In this document: piece after piece, positions 1 through 8,967 of the stretch | Layout: every line of letters begins with the position of its first letter | How positions within the stretch are numbered: position 1 is the stretch's first letter | DNA from: Symbiodinium natans | Taxonomy: Eukaryota > Sar > Dinophyceae > Suessiales > Symbiodiniaceae | Assembly: GCA_905221605.1 (NCBI GenBank) | Contig: CAJNDS010002093.1 | Location: 1 to 25,000, forward strand | Reading direction: 5' to 3' | DNA: 25,000 nucleotides | Translations under genes and position numbers: made by a program | The notes under the pieces: generated by a model | Database searches by the model: none | Told to the model about the DNA's origin: nothing | Seen by the model: the letters and a program-made list of their open reading frames with translations, nothing else

Positions 1-349
1 TTCATGACTGATGTCCTTGAAATGAATCTCGAAGAATTCGATAAAATGAATAGAGGAATTTTGTTATAAATTTGATGTAATTTGACCTTCTTAACAAAAT
101 ATTGTATTCGATCAATCGATGATATTTGGTGAGAAATCCTACTTAAAGAGACCACCAACCCATATAAGCAAGCTAGATACGGTGCACGTTCTTGTTTTCC
201 CTAGCATGCTTTTGAGGCCAGACTTTCATTCAAGTCCCCCATGATGGGATCTTCCGACCTCTTCAAGCAAAAGATCATGTCCAGTCACTCTCCCATCCTT
301 CTCGCAAATCTCCAAGCCAAGAAATCACCCCAATACAGTCCAGCTTCCC
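1..349. other. AT-richer sequence without recognisable gene
   Basis: The first ~180 bases are clearly richer in A and T than the rest of the window, with runs such as AATTTTGTTATAAATTTGAT. I see no telomere heptamers, no convincing open frame and no repeat. From about 350 onward the sequence passes into degenerate CCCTAAA-type repeats. It may be intron or intergenic sequence; nothing more can be said. Confidence 0.4.
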
Positions 350-434
350 CTGAACCCTAAACCCTAAACCCCAAACCCCAAACCCCAAGCCCCAAACATC
401 AAACCTCAAACCTCAAACCCCAAACCCTAAACCG
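350..434. repeat. Degenerate telomere-like array (CCCTAAA / CCCCAAA)
   Basis: Heptamers of the telomere type in the CCCTAAA orientation, decayed into CCCCAAA, CCTCAAA and CCCCAAG variants. This looks like an old interstitial telomeric sequence that has accumulated substitutions. Confidence 0.8.
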
Positions 435-496
435 AGCGAAGAACAGCAGAAAGGTCAACATGCCAATTCATTGGAGCTGTGTCTGAGAACCCTAGA

Positions 497-614
497 TTGG
501 GATGTTCCCCCTTAACGTTCCCCCTTATACTAACAGTCCTTAGTCGGGATTACAATCGGGGGTAACTAGAATCCCTATTAAGGACGATTAGTAAGTATAA
601 GGGGAACATCCCAA
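497..614. mobile_element. Introner-like foldback element, family A
   Basis: Short element with terminal inverted repeats TTGGGATGTTCCCCC at the left and its complement GGGGAACATCCCAA at the right. Inside, AACAGTCCTTA and TAAGGACGATTAGTA continue the palindrome. Related copies lie at 8131-8228, 9343-9438, 12211-12350 and 15281-15379, so this is a dispersed MITE-like family without coding capacity. On the minus strand the right flank of the element reads CCCAATCTAG followed by GG, a usable AG-G acceptor. It probably acts as an introner, but I could not fix the joined frame here. Confidence 0.7.
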
Positions 615-797
615 ACCGTACATGAATCTTCACAAAAGACATGTTCTCTGATACCCCAGTGATTTTGCAAACTCGCTCGAGCTACTTTTCTAACACCCAA
701 CATCTTCTCAAGTCAACAAGATCATCCAAGCAAGCTTGCCTGCTGGCTAAACCCTGCCATGGCAGTTGCCAACATGAAAACTGAGAAAAACATGTAA

Positions 798-1135
798 AAG
801 AAACCTAAGCCCAAGACCCTACACCCCTAAACCCGTAGAAGCTACAGCCCTAAAACCCTAAACCCCACACCCCTAAACCCCTAAACCTCTGAACCCCTGA
901 AGCCTAAAAACCTGAACCCCTAGACCCCTCAGGTTAAAGACAACCCCGAAACCGATGGCGCCTGAGATCAGGACACTGGCTTGTTCTCCTTGCAGAATGT
1001 GGGGTCTAGGATTGAGGGTTGAGCTTCCGCTCAAACCCTGCACACAAAACCCAAAACCCTATAAACCTTAAATCCTCAACCCAAAACCCAAAACTCTATA
1101 AACCTTAAATCCTCAACCCAAAACCCAAAACCCAA
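798..1135. repeat. Degenerate telomere-like repeats and a ~50-bp tandem
   Basis: Decayed CCTAAACCC-type repeats occupy 798-935. Positions 1035-1135 hold about two copies of a longer unit built from heptamers (AACCCTATAAACCTTAAATC followed by CTCAACCC), which suggests secondary tandem duplication of an already degenerate telomeric array. Confidence 0.65.
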
Positions 1136-1212
1136 AACTAACAAGTTGAGAGGCCCTTGGGGGACCCCCAGTCTCAAAGGCCCGAGGGAGTTCTTCGGAC
1201 TATGCCCTCCAA

Positions 1213-1246
1213 TTTAGGGTTTAGGGTTTAGGGTTTAGGGTTTGGG
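1213..1246. repeat. Short TTTAGGG array
   Basis: Four to five tandem TTTAGGG heptamers in the opposite orientation to the neighbouring arrays, followed by degenerate G-rich derivatives (to about 1400). Confidence 0.8.
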
Positions 1247-1399
1247 TCTAGGGGCTAAGGGTGAAGGTCTCACGGAGAAAAGTTCAGGAGTTAAGGCCGA
1301 GCGTTCAGGATTTCAGATTTCGGGCTCAGGGCTTTAAGTTAAGGTTTTGGGTCAAGTGGTTAAGCAAGACTCTATGGTCGAGGGTTCAGGGGGTATTTA

Positions 1400-1825
1400 A
1401 ACGCCTAAAACCCTGAACGCTAAAACCCTAAACCCAAAACCCTAAATCCCCAAAACCCTAAAACCCTAACACCCGAAACCAAAAACCCTAAACCCCCAAA
1501 ACCCGAAACCCTAAACCCCCAAACCCCCAAACCCTACAACCCCAAACCCCCAAACCCTAAAGCTACACAAACCTAAACACCCTAACGCCCCAAAATCCCT
1601 TCGAACCCGAAACCCCTGAACCCTCAGCCCAACGAAAGGCCCTTACTCTCCTCCACCGGGTGCTAAAACCCGAAACCCTTTACAACCCCTAAACCCCAAA
1701 ACCTTACAGCCCCTAAAGCCGTAAAACCCTGAACCCTAAAACCCCGAACCGCTAAACCCTAAACCCTAAACCCTAAACCCTAAACCCTAAACACCCTAAA
1801 AACCCTGAAAAGCCCTCAAGCCTTG
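1400..1825. repeat. Long degenerate CCCTAAA array
   Basis: Over 400 bp of CCCTAAA, CCCCAAA and AAAACCCT variants, with a near-perfect core at about 1752-1793. It is interrupted near 1630-1660 by CTCTCCTCCACCGGGT, which resembles CTCTCCTCCATGAGGT just beyond the array at about 1827-1842. The array from about 1660 to 1825 is therefore flanked by a diverged direct repeat of exon-like sequence. Confidence 0.75.
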
Positions 1826-1830
1826 CTCTC

Positions 1831-1887
1831 CTCCATGAGGTACCGCCGCTCGCTCTCCTCCTCGGGCGTCAGCGCCCTGGGGTGTGC
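1831..1887 (-). CDS. Candidate exon, unknown protein
   Basis: On the minus strand the island between two telomere-like arrays reads in one frame as RALTPEEESERRYLMEESK, an acidic, helix-forming stretch with good coding character. It ends in AAG followed by GC, a plausible GC donor. The array on its lower side is flanked by a diverged copy of the exon end (GGAGGAGAG). I do not recognise the protein. The exon is too small to assign and the limits are approximate. Confidence 0.35.
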
Positions 1888-1952
1888 AGACGAGGATAGG
1901 CCGAAGCCCCAAAACCTTCAAGCCATGAAGCCCTCAACCCTAGAGCTCCTCA

Positions 1953-2000
1953 GGGTTTAGGGTTTAGGGTTTAGGGTTTCGGGTTTAGGGTTTTTGGGGT
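1953..2000. repeat. TTTAGGG array
   Basis: About five TTTAGGG heptamers with one TTTCGGG variant, followed to about 2200 by G-rich degenerate derivatives. Confidence 0.8.
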
Positions 2001-2204
2001 AGAAAGTGATAACTCCGAAGCCCTAGACCGTTCAGGGTTCAAGGGCTTGGGCTTCTGGTTCTGCAGGTTTGGGAGATGTCTGGGCTCCTGCGGCTTGGTG
2101 TACGTTTCCGGGCCGGGGTCGGAGGTCGCATGTAGAGATGTTCAGGGGTTGTACGGTTGATTCGGGCTTAGAGTTCAGGGTTTAGGGCCGAGGGTTCAGG
2201 GTTT

Positions 2205-2290
2205 CACCTTAAACCCTAGACTCTAAACCCTAAACCCTAAACCCTAAACCCTAAACCCTAAACCCTAAACCCTAAACCCTAAACCCTAAG
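2205..2290. repeat. CCCTAAA array, near perfect
   Basis: About ten tandem CCCTAAA heptamers, nearly uninterrupted after the first unit. Its uniformity implies recent formation or homogenisation compared with the degenerate arrays to the left. Confidence 0.9.
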
Positions 2291-2347
2291 CCGTGTTCTG
2301 ATATATACCCTTATTCTCCACTTCGGAGTCGACCCTGGAAAGAAAAG

Positions 2348-2761
2348 TACATGGGTGGCTGTCAAAATTATGATCCCTTTTTGGGGGTACCCTAAATATT
2401 AATGTTGGACCCTCTTTAGTGTGTTGGCCCCCCCCCCCCCCTGAACAGTTGAGGCGTGGATGGGAGCCTGATTACACGGCCCCGGGGGCTTATATGATTT
2501 CAATAGGGAGGAGCTTAGATAGGTTTAAAAGGGGCAGCGATGCCCGGTTATCTTTTTTAAAGGCGCGCCACGTGGAATTTTCTTACGGCGCCCGGACGGT
2601 TTGACTTTAAAGGAGACCCCGCAAACAGTCAGGGGGTCCTGAATAATTTGGCCAAATTGACTTTAAAGGGGAGGCCCCTACTAAAGCGGGTCTAACATTA
2701 GGGGCCGTATTAAAACAGGGATCCAGAAAGGGACCATCATTTTGACAACCAACCCATATAC
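2348..2761. mobile_element. ~410-bp foldback element
   Basis: Long imperfect inverted repeat. The left arm contains ATGGGTGGCTGTCAAAATTA and the right arm contains the complement (TTTTGACAACCAACCCAT). The pairing continues inward through GGTCCC/GGGACC blocks and through ATTAATGTTGGACCC against GGGTCTAACATTAG. A run of about 13 C lies near 2430. I see no transposase; it is a non-autonomous MITE-type element, longer than the other families here. The open frame inside (2419-2604) has no recognisable product. Confidence 0.6.
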
Positions 2762-2956
2762 TTCCTAGGTATACGTAGCTGTAATAGGAGCCCAGAACTG
2801 AACAAAAAAAGGACTAAAGTATAGTACTCCAAAACCCAGTATGAAGGGATTCTGCGGGGCACCTCATTCCCTCATGCCCACATTCGAAGAACCAGCCAGA
2901 AGATGCAAGGCGTGGCGAGGCAGTGCCCCCCAGGGGCGGAGACCATGCCAGCGACA

Positions 2957-3045
2957 AACCCTAAACCCTAAACCCTAAACCCTAAACCCTAAACCCCAAA
3001 CTCCAAACCCCAAACCCTAAAGCCTAAACCCTAAGCCCTAAACCG
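2957..3045. repeat. CCCTAAA array
   Basis: Perfect heptamers at the left grade into CCCCAAA and CCTAAAG variants at the right. It separates candidate exon islands on the minus strand. Confidence 0.85.
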
Positions 3046-3057
3046 TACCTCCTCAGC

Positions 3058-3129
3058 AATCTGTGGCAACTGATCGGGGTGCCACGTCTTGCAAGAGAGC
3101 GGGTGGCCAGCTTCACAAGGGCTGCACCC
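3058..3129 (-). CDS. Candidate exon with Cys/His spacing
   Basis: Between two telomere-like arrays the minus strand reads as an open stretch with C-x2-C-x3-H-x4-C-x3-H (CSPCEAGHPLSCKTWH), then PDQLPQIAEEV, ending at a possible GT donor. The Cys/His spacing suggests a small zinc-binding module, but the segment is too short to name a family. It is an inference from coding character and flanking splice-like sequence. Confidence 0.35.
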
Positions 3130-3151
3130 TAAACCCTAAACCCTAAACCCA
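3126..3151. repeat. Short CCCTAAA array
   Basis: Three heptamers directly abutting the candidate exon, followed by pyrimidine-rich sequence to about 3260. Confidence 0.75.
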
Positions 3152-3434
3152 TACAGTATACCTTCAGCCATTTCTTCCTCCAGAAACCAAACATATCTCT
3201 TAAACCGTCCTCCTCCCCCCAGAAACCTAAAATTCACTCAAAAACCCTGAGCCTGCCCTGTTAAGGATGCCAAATGTCTTGGAGGCTGATCTGGTCGTGG
3301 GTTGAGGGTTGACCAGTTGAGGGTCTGATATAGGGGTCGGAAGAATTACTAAGAGTATTGCTGCATGGTCCCTTTGTAATTATCCTGTAATAACCCTTAA
3401 CGCGCAAACCCCTACTATAGCGTCTTAACCCTGC

Positions 3435-3580
3435 TTGGAGGTTCATGGTACTTATTAACCAATTGTATATAACTGTACTTATAACTATAGTTATGACCGT
3501 ATTAGGGCATTTAAGGGGCTTCCAAGTGGGTTATAAGTACAGTTGTAATTGGTTAATTAATAAGTACCATGAACCTCCAG
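3435..3580. mobile_element. Palindromic foldback element, ~146 bp
   Basis: Near-perfect inverted repeat with ~50-bp arms: GGAGGTTCATGGTACTTATT at the left, and AATAAGTACCATGAACCTCC at the right end. The arms also share AACTGTACTTATAAC. The centre (about 3490-3529) is a smaller palindrome rich in TATAACTATAGTTAT. Non-coding MITE-type element, no related copy seen in this window. Confidence 0.7.
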
Positions 3581-3654
3581 GTGAACCCTTCTCTGGGCAT
3601 GCGCGCTGACTCTTCTTCGCAAGCCAGTAGAACCTGGGCGTGGTCAACCCGCCC

Positions 3655-3692
3655 CAGGGGTTAGGGGTTTAGGGTTTGGGGTTGCGGAGGCT
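3655..3692. repeat. Degenerate TTTAGGG repeats
   Basis: A few heptamers (GGTTTAGGGTTTGGGG) at the edge of an otherwise unique ~1 kb segment. Confidence 0.6.
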
Positions 3693-3708
3693 TAGGGGGT
3701 TTATGGGG

Positions 3709-3939
3709 CTAATTGCAGGCCTTCTTTGTCCCAACCTTGTGTTTGAACGGCTGTGATTTCAGGCGGCACGACCCGTGAGTTTCATAGTGACATGGCAACA
3801 ACACACGAGCCCTCTGCAATTCTTCAACCGAAAACGGTGCGTAGACCTGTCCACGCTCCACAGCAAGGGGCGGCAGAAGCGATCTACAAGAAGTAGGCTT
3901 GCTTTCGTTGGCATTTTCGCAATCCAGACTCCCTGATGT
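3709..3939 (-). CDS. Candidate terminal coding exon, unknown protein
   Basis: This minus-strand frame is open for 76 codons and ends in TAG at 3711-3709. It has good coding character, including YAPFSVEELQRARVLLPCHY and a basic end (HKVGTKKACN). No methionine lies in it, so if real it is an internal-to-terminal exon. It is bounded below by telomere-like repeats. An overlapping minus-strand frame (3759-4208) is longer but compositionally poorer. I do not recognise the product. Confidence 0.35.
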   Translation of the reverse strand, partial: TSGSLDCENANESKPTSCRSLLPPLAVERGQVYAPFSVEELQRARVLLPCHYETHGSCRLKSQPFKHKVGTKKACN

Positions 3940-4430
3940 TCACCCAGCAAGAGGCCCATAAGCCCATAAGCCCGGGAACAGAAAGGGGTGCCAGCGCCTT
4001 CATGGACCAAGCGCCCGCAGAATTGGAAACAGGGCAGCAATCCACGAAGCCGAAGCCACCCTTTTACCCTTGTCACACGCAACACGGGCATTTCGGGGCT
4101 TGGCCCCACCTGGCGATGTCCAAAGTTGGGATGAAGGTGAAGGGGTTGAGGCGAAGCCTGTTTTGGGGGGGATTTGGGATTGGGAGCTTGAGGAGGAAGT
4201 TTAGGCACTTGGGGCGTCGGGCACCGAAAGGTTCTCCCACCCCCAGCATCGCCAAGAGCACACCGCCCCCCCCGCGGGCAGCATCTTCAGCCTGAAAACA
4301 AGCGAGAGGAGATTGCAACCCAGGAGGGCCAGGCTGGAGGAGATGGCAGAACATCGGGTGCGCAGGTGCACGTGAAGGCGTCGATGGAAGGTACAGCCAA
4401 GCGTCTCTGAAAGGGGAACTCAACGGTAGT

Positions 4431-4576
4431 TTGCGAGCTTCTGGCTTCGGATGTCGGGCTTTACACGAAGTCTTTCTTGCAAGCCATTCCGAAATCTTCG
4501 ATAAGGTTTCAACCCCCAACCCCCCCCAGCAAAACCACCTGTGCTGCCTTACTGCTGTTGTAGCACCGAAGGCCTC
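4431..4576 (+). CDS. Possible exon, weakly BTB/POZ-like
   Basis: A plus-strand frame includes LHEVFLASHSEIFDKV, which resembles the 'H..vLaa.S.vF' core of BTB/POZ domains. It runs up to AAAAAAG followed by GTGAGC, a good donor. The rest of the domain is not visible, and a minus-strand frame (4073-4603) is open through the same bases. This could be coincidence, so confidence is low. Confidence 0.2.
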
Positions 4577-4659
4577 CAAAAAAGGTGAGCGCCTGGCATC
4601 CATTCCGACAGCTGGATCCTGGACTTAAACATCGCCTTTGGTCTTCCCGTCTGCAGCAC

Positions 4660-4890
4660 TGAACCCTAAACCCTAAACCCAAAAAAACTGAACCCTAAAC
4701 TCCTTACATATCCTCCAAAGCCTGCCGCATCCCTACGCCTTGAGCCTTGCATGAAAGACCCTAAAGCTACCCCTGAAACTCTCAAGCCCCTAAAGCAAGT
4801 ACTAAACCGCCCTAAAACTCTAAACCTCTAACCCTAAACCCGAAACCCCAAACCCTAAACCCTAAGCCCCAAACCCTTAACAAAACTCTG
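4660..4890. repeat. Degenerate CCCTAAA repeats
   Basis: Two short heptamer clusters (4660-4700 and 4790-4890) joined by AACCCTAAA-derived sequence. Confidence 0.65.
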
Positions 4891-5519
4891 AAGCCCGAAT
4901 CCCCCCGAAGATGCTAGTGCGCAAGCTTCGGCCGTGGTACGGCAGCGTCAGGCAGGAGCCCATGACAACGATGCTGAGGGACCTTTGAGTTTTTGGGGCT
5001 TTGGACCGGGAGGGTGTGTAGGGCTGAGAGCCGTTTGGCGGTTTAGGGTTTGGGGCTTAGGGTGCAGGGTTTGGGCGGGGGGGGCTTCAGGGGTGTCAGG
5101 GCCAGTCGGAGTTTACCGTTGGGTTTAAGGGCGTTAGTATGTTCGGGAGGGCTGAGGCTCGGGAGGCGTCGATGTCCGAAGCCGAGCTCTTTACGAGGCG
5201 GAGGAAAGCCTTACAACTCTGAACTAAACCTTAAGCCCATGTAACCTCCGGAGACGTTGTCTTGAGTATGATCCTCTTGAACCCAATTAAGGCACCCTAC
5301 TCAAAACCTCGAGCCCTAAATCTTAAACCCCTCAAAGCCCTATAAGATCGGAGCCCTTCAAGCGGCTTGGGTTCCCCTGCAACCGCGGCTGCAACGAGAA
5401 GTATGACATGGTGGCTGCCTTGAGGGGTTGAGGGGGGGGTTAACGGGGGGTTTGTGGGGCTTCTTTAGTGGCGGAGGGTGAAGTCTTCGTGTGAAAAGGC
5501 TACTCAAACACTCATGACG
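4890..5519. other. Unique and degenerate G-rich sequence, no clear gene
   Basis: Contains decayed TTTAGGG derivatives (5035-5080), a G-run near 5080, and GC-rich unique blocks (4915-4985, 5140-5220, 5340-5420). Small open frames exist but show no recognisable motif. Nothing else is supported. Confidence 0.4.
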
Positions 5520-5598
5520 GAACCCTAAACCCTAAACCCTAAACCCTAAACCCTAAACCCTAAACCCTAAACCCTAAACCCTAAACCCTAAACCCTAA
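5520..5598. repeat. Perfect CCCTAAA array
   Basis: About eleven uninterrupted CCCTAAA heptamers, ending at AAGGCCACTAGG, which begins an exon-like island. Confidence 0.9.
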
Positions 5599-5599
5599 G

Positions 5600-5712
5600 G
5601 CCACTAGGATTCTCGCATCTTGTATGGAACCTCAGAGTAGCTTTCTTCACCTTGGCGGAACTACCCATGTCAAACGATGGCGTTTTGCGATGAAGAACCG
5701 ACTGTTGAGTTC
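5600..5712 (-). CDS. Candidate exon(s) between two telomere arrays
   Basis: The minus strand is open in two overlapping frames with coding character: ELNSRFFIAKRHRLTW, then SAKVKKATLRFHTRCENPSG. No frame spans the whole island without a stop, so there may be a short intron or an error. It is bounded by a CCCTAAA array on one side and a TTTAGGG array on the other. Function unknown. Confidence 0.3.
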
Positions 5713-5713
5713 T

Positions 5714-5874
5714 TGAGGGTTTAGGGTTTAGGGTTTAGGGTTTAGGGTTTAGGGTTTAGGGTTTAGGGTTTAGGGTCTATAGGGTTTAGGGCTAGAGTTC
5801 GGGTTTAGGGTCTATAGGGTTTAGGGTTTAGGGTTTAGGGTTTAGGGTTTAGGGTCTATAGGGTTTAGGGCTAG
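5714..5874. repeat. TTTAGGG array with higher-order TCTATAGGG variant
   Basis: About 20 heptamers. A recurring interruption (GGGTCTATAGGGTTTAGGGC then TAGAGTTC) appears twice, showing segmental duplication inside the array. The array is flanked on the plus strand by GAGTTCTTG at 5709-5717 and again at 5875-5884, a candidate target-site duplication. Confidence 0.85.
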
Positions 5875-5906
5875 AGTTCTTGCAAAGGCAAGAACTTTGC
5901 ATCTTA

Positions 5907-6003
5907 GTGGCCCAGTAACCACCTTCTGATGCGGGTAGCTGGTACTACTGTAAAAAAAGGGCACCTAGAACCAACAAAAAGGGGCAAAAGGGTACCACTT
6001 CCC
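5907..6003. mobile_element. Introner-like element, family B (diverged)
   Basis: Ends GTGGCCCAGTAACC and GGGTACCACTTCCC match the family-B ends (GGTAGCCCAGTGGTACC and complement). The inside carries the typical AAAAAAAGGGCACC block. On the minus strand it begins GTGGTACCC right after an open stretch (AFREWIYRE) and ends CACTAAG, compatible with a GT-AG intron. Confidence 0.55.
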
Positions 6004-6078
6004 GATAAATCCATTCTCGGAAAGCCTTCCGGGCCCAAGTCCCTAAACCTTAAAACCCTAAACCCTAAAATCCCACAC

Positions 6079-6174
6079 CCTTGGCTGCCGAGAGTCAACA
6101 CATTGCTGAAAGGTGTAGTTGGCGAAGGCCGCGTCGATGGTCTGGCGGTTTTCGGTGGGTTCAGGCGACGCCAT
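6079..6174 (-). CDS. Candidate first exon of an unknown gene
   Basis: An ATG at 6174-6172 opens 32 codons beginning MASPEPTENRQTIDAAF and ending at CCAAGG followed by GTGTGGG, a GT donor in phase 0. The downstream side (lower coordinates) is a short heptamer cluster, then AG-GCTTTCCGAGAATGG, then the family-B introner at 5907-6003. The exon-introner arrangement matches the better resolved gene at 9252-16250. The protein is not recognised. Confidence 0.45.
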
Positions 6175-6184
6175 CGACTCAAGT

Positions 6185-6510
6185 GAGTTTCGGGTTTCGG
6201 GTTCAAGGTTCAGGGGTTTTGGCTTTAGGGTTTAGGGTTCAGGCTCAGGGCTTTTGTTTCAGGGCTTTGGGTTCAGGGTGTAGGGCTTAGGATTTAGGGT
6301 TGAGGATGTCACACGTCACGTCCCTAGACCCTAAACTGGAAGGATCATCTTGGTCGCAGTGCCGGCTGCTTCGTGCCGGCATACGCTGTGTGGCCAACCG
6401 AGAGAGCGTGAACCAGAAGGACCCGTCAGAATAGCGGCCGCAGCCCCAAGCCTAGGGTTAGGGCTTAGGGCTTAGGCCTTAGGGCTTAGGGTTTAGGGTA
6501 TAGGGCTCAA
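6185..6510. repeat. Degenerate TTTAGGG clusters around an exon-like island
   Basis: Heptamer derivatives at 6185-6305 and 6452-6510 flank a unique island (6340-6445). On the minus strand the island has an open stretch including YSDGSFWFTLSRLA that could be an exon, but the limits are uncertain. Confidence 0.5.
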
Positions 6511-6754
6511 GCTTACCTTAAGGACCAAATGAGCACTAAACCTGGGGGCATGTTCCCTTACTAATTACTATAATTTAATTGAATTCCCATGAAGGTATAT
6601 GAGCCATAAACCCTTTTAGGGTTCATTTCGTCCCCAAGTCTTTGCCCATCACGTGAACCTGGAAGCCCAGAGACGCAGCGTCTTCTGGGATCCTCAACGT
6701 ACGAGAGGGTTGAAGCTTTAGGACTTCTCCCTGAGCTTTCCTGAATACCCCTCA

Positions 6755-6820
6755 AGGGTTTAGGGTCGGTTGGGGTTTAGGGTTTAGGGTTTAGGGTTTA
6801 GGGTTTAGGGTTTAGGGTCC
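6755..6820. repeat. TTTAGGG array
   Basis: Eight or so TTTAGGG units ending in a polypyrimidine run (CCCCCCCTCCCCTTCCCC). Confidence 0.85.
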
Positions 6821-6904
6821 CCCCCCCTCCCCTTCCCCCCCGCACGTGGTGCCTTGCCGGTGTACATGTCTGCGAGGATGGCGCGGTTCACTGACTCATA
6901 GCCT

Positions 6905-7150
6905 TAAGGTTTGGGGTTTTGATTGCTTCTGGGGTTTTAATAAAGTTTATAGGGTTTCTGGGTTTTTACAGGGTTGCTGGGTCTTTACAGGGTTTATAAA
7001 CATAAGTTATAGGGTTTCTAGGGTTTATCGGGAAAACAAGCGTTTGGGGCTCATGGCATTTGGGGTTGAAAGGTTAACAGGGTTGATGGGTTGACGGGGA
7101 AAAAGGGGTTTAGGGCTTAGGGCTCAAGGTTTGTGGGGTTGACAGGGTCT
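6905..7150. repeat. Highly degenerate TTTAGGG-derived repeats
   Basis: Repeated GGGTTTATAGGGTTTCTGGG-like modules. They look like an old telomeric array with a secondary ~20-bp periodicity. The open frame through it (6846-7094) encodes only repeat-derived sequence. Confidence 0.6.
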
Positions 7151-7224
7151 TCTCGGGTTTGTAGGTAAGGATAGGAGTTCAGGGTTGAGGGTGCCGCGAG
7201 ACATCCTAACTTAACCTCCCCCAA

Positions 7225-7375
7225 GACCCACCGCAAGGCCCTAAACCCAAAACTCTAACCCCCAAACCCCAATCCCCAATCCCCAAACCCGAAACCCTAA
7301 ACCCTAAACCCTAACACTCTAAACCCCAAACCCGGAACCCCAAGCCCTAAACCCTAAACCCTAACCCTAAACCCC
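7225..7375. repeat. Degenerate CCCTAAA array
   Basis: CCCTAAA, CCCCAAT and CCCGAAA variants, most regular at 7295-7375. Confidence 0.75.
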
Positions 7376-7484
7376 CCAAGACCCCAAAGCACCTTTGGAG
7401 TCCGGAACGCCCCCCCGAAGCCCCTAAGCCCTAGCACCCCGAAAGCCCCTAAACCCCTTGACTCCCTGGGGATCTTCGAACAGG

Positions 7485-7600
7485 TTAGGGTTTAGGGTTT
7501 AGGGTTTAGGGTTTAGGGTTTAGGGTTTAGGGTTTAGGGTTTAGGGTTTAGGGTTTCGGGTTTAGGGTTTCGGGTTTAGGATTTAGGGTTTGGGGTTGGG
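7485..7600. repeat. TTTAGGG array
   Basis: About ten perfect TTTAGGG heptamers (7489-7555) followed by TTTCGGG and TTTGGGG variants. A C-run lies downstream at about 7667-7679. Confidence 0.9.
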
Positions 7601-7704
7601 TACATACCCTAAAACGGTCCCTACTGGAAGCTAATCCGATTTCAAGCCGTGCTGAATTACCACACGCCCCCCCCCCCCCATTCCAGTAACGGGTTTCGGA
7701 AACC

Positions 7705-8010
7705 GAGTTCAGGGTTTAGGGTTCAGGGTTATAGGGTATAAGGTTTAGGGTTTAGGGCTTAGGTGTTCATAAGGCTGAGGAAGGCTTCAGGCAGTTGCAA
7801 GGTCTATCACCGCATGAACCCTTACATGGGGGGTTGGTCTACATGATGGTCCATTGGCCCTAAACCCTAAACCCTAAACCCTAAACCCTGAACCCTGAAC
7901 CCTAAACCCCAGTTGCAGCGTGTTAGGGCTGGGGGGGGGGGGGGGTGGGAGCCCTAAACCCTAAACCCTAAACCCTAAACTACCCTAAACCCTAAACCCT
8001 AAACCCTGGA
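7705..8010. repeat. Mixed-orientation telomere-like clusters
   Basis: TTTAGGG derivatives at 7705-7762 are followed by CCCTAAA arrays at 7857-7910 and 7951-8008, separated by a G-run of ~15 near 7930. Orientation changes within 150 bp, so this is not one eroded chromosome end. Confidence 0.75.
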
Positions 8011-8012
8011 TC

Positions 8013-8125
8013 CTACAAGGGCTCCAGAGCGCACCGAATTTCATCAGGAGGCTGGTGCTGTCGACTCGGCCGGCACTTTATTCGCAGCCGAGACAAAACG
8101 AACTTTGCCGACTTGCCCAAATACC
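8013..8125 (-). CDS. Candidate terminal exon, unknown protein
   Basis: Immediately after the family-A introner, minus-strand CAAAG is followed by an open frame of about 36 codons containing YLGKSAKFVLSRLRIKCR and ending in TAG at 8015-8013, just before a telomere array. Basic, no recognised domain. The upstream exon is not identified. Confidence 0.4.
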
Positions 8126-8130
8126 CTTTG

Positions 8131-8228
8131 TTGGGATGTTCCCCCTCTAGCAGTCCTTTATAGGGATTATAATCGGGGGTACTATGATCCCTGTGTAAGG
8201 GCTGTGAGTATAAGGGGGAACGTCCCAA
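8131..8228. mobile_element. Introner-like foldback element, family A
   Basis: Ends TTGGGATGTTCCCCC and GGGGGAACGTCCCAA. The inside carries CAGTCCTTTATAGGGATTAT, an internal GTACTATGATCCCTG and GTATAAGGG, as in the other family-A copies. It directly precedes the exon at 8013-8125 on the minus strand and supplies CAAAG as a possible acceptor. Confidence 0.75.
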
Positions 8229-8339
8229 ATCATGTGCTTAAAACACCCCACCCCCCCGCCCCCCCTCCCCCAACACAAAAGCTGTACATACTCTTCCTTC
8301 TAAGGGCGATGCATGGATGACCCTCGTTCATTTTGTGAG

Positions 8340-8960
8340 GGTTTCTTAAATACCCCCGAAGCAGATGCTTCCAGAGGATTTCTGCACGTGCGACTGAGAA
8401 TCATTATTAAACGCTCCTCTTGAAAAAGTGCGGTTCGACGTATCACAGGGTAAATCTGGAAGATGTGGGGCTGGTGCAATCGATCACTGCACCGCTCCGC
8501 GCAACCAGTTTTGAAGTGTCGGTCGACCCCACGACTAATCTGGAAGATGTGGGGCTGCCGCAATCGATCACTGCAACTTGTTCCTAGTCCATGGTTGGGA
8601 TCATATTAAAAATCTAAATTCCTGTTCCTTATTGGGTTTTCAGTACCCTTAAAAATTGTAAAATGCTGCCCAACTATGACAAAGGTTCACAAGAGGCATC
8701 GGGATCGCTGCTCATTGCAATGTCTTTTGAAGTATCGGTCGACTTCGTGACAGCGGTGAGTTCCAGCTCCCGGGGGCGTCGTCCAGGGCACCTTCGAACC
8801 TTCTTTTGCTGAGCTCATTTTAGGCCCCGAAGTAGTGCACATTTTTTCGCTTCTAGAGGGGATTCTAGTATCCCAACAGGTGTGCCCAAAGAAGTGCACA
8901 TTTTTTAGCTTCTGTAGGGGGATTCTAGTATCCCCAAAAAGAGTGTCAAGTGTACTCACT
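8340..8960. repeat. Diverged direct repeats in unique sequence
   Basis: TCTGGAAGATGTGGGGCTG plus CAATCGATCACTGCA occurs at about 8455-8492 and again at about 8538-8574. A related block with TGAAGT.TCGGTCGAC occurs at 8513-8526 and 8730-8742. Separately, GTGCACATTTTTT plus GGGGATTCTAGTATCCC occurs at 8837-8873 and 8893-8935, each ending in a small hairpin. No gene is recognised; these look like duplicated introner or exon remnants. Confidence 0.55.
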
Positions 8961-8967
8961 CAGCTAC

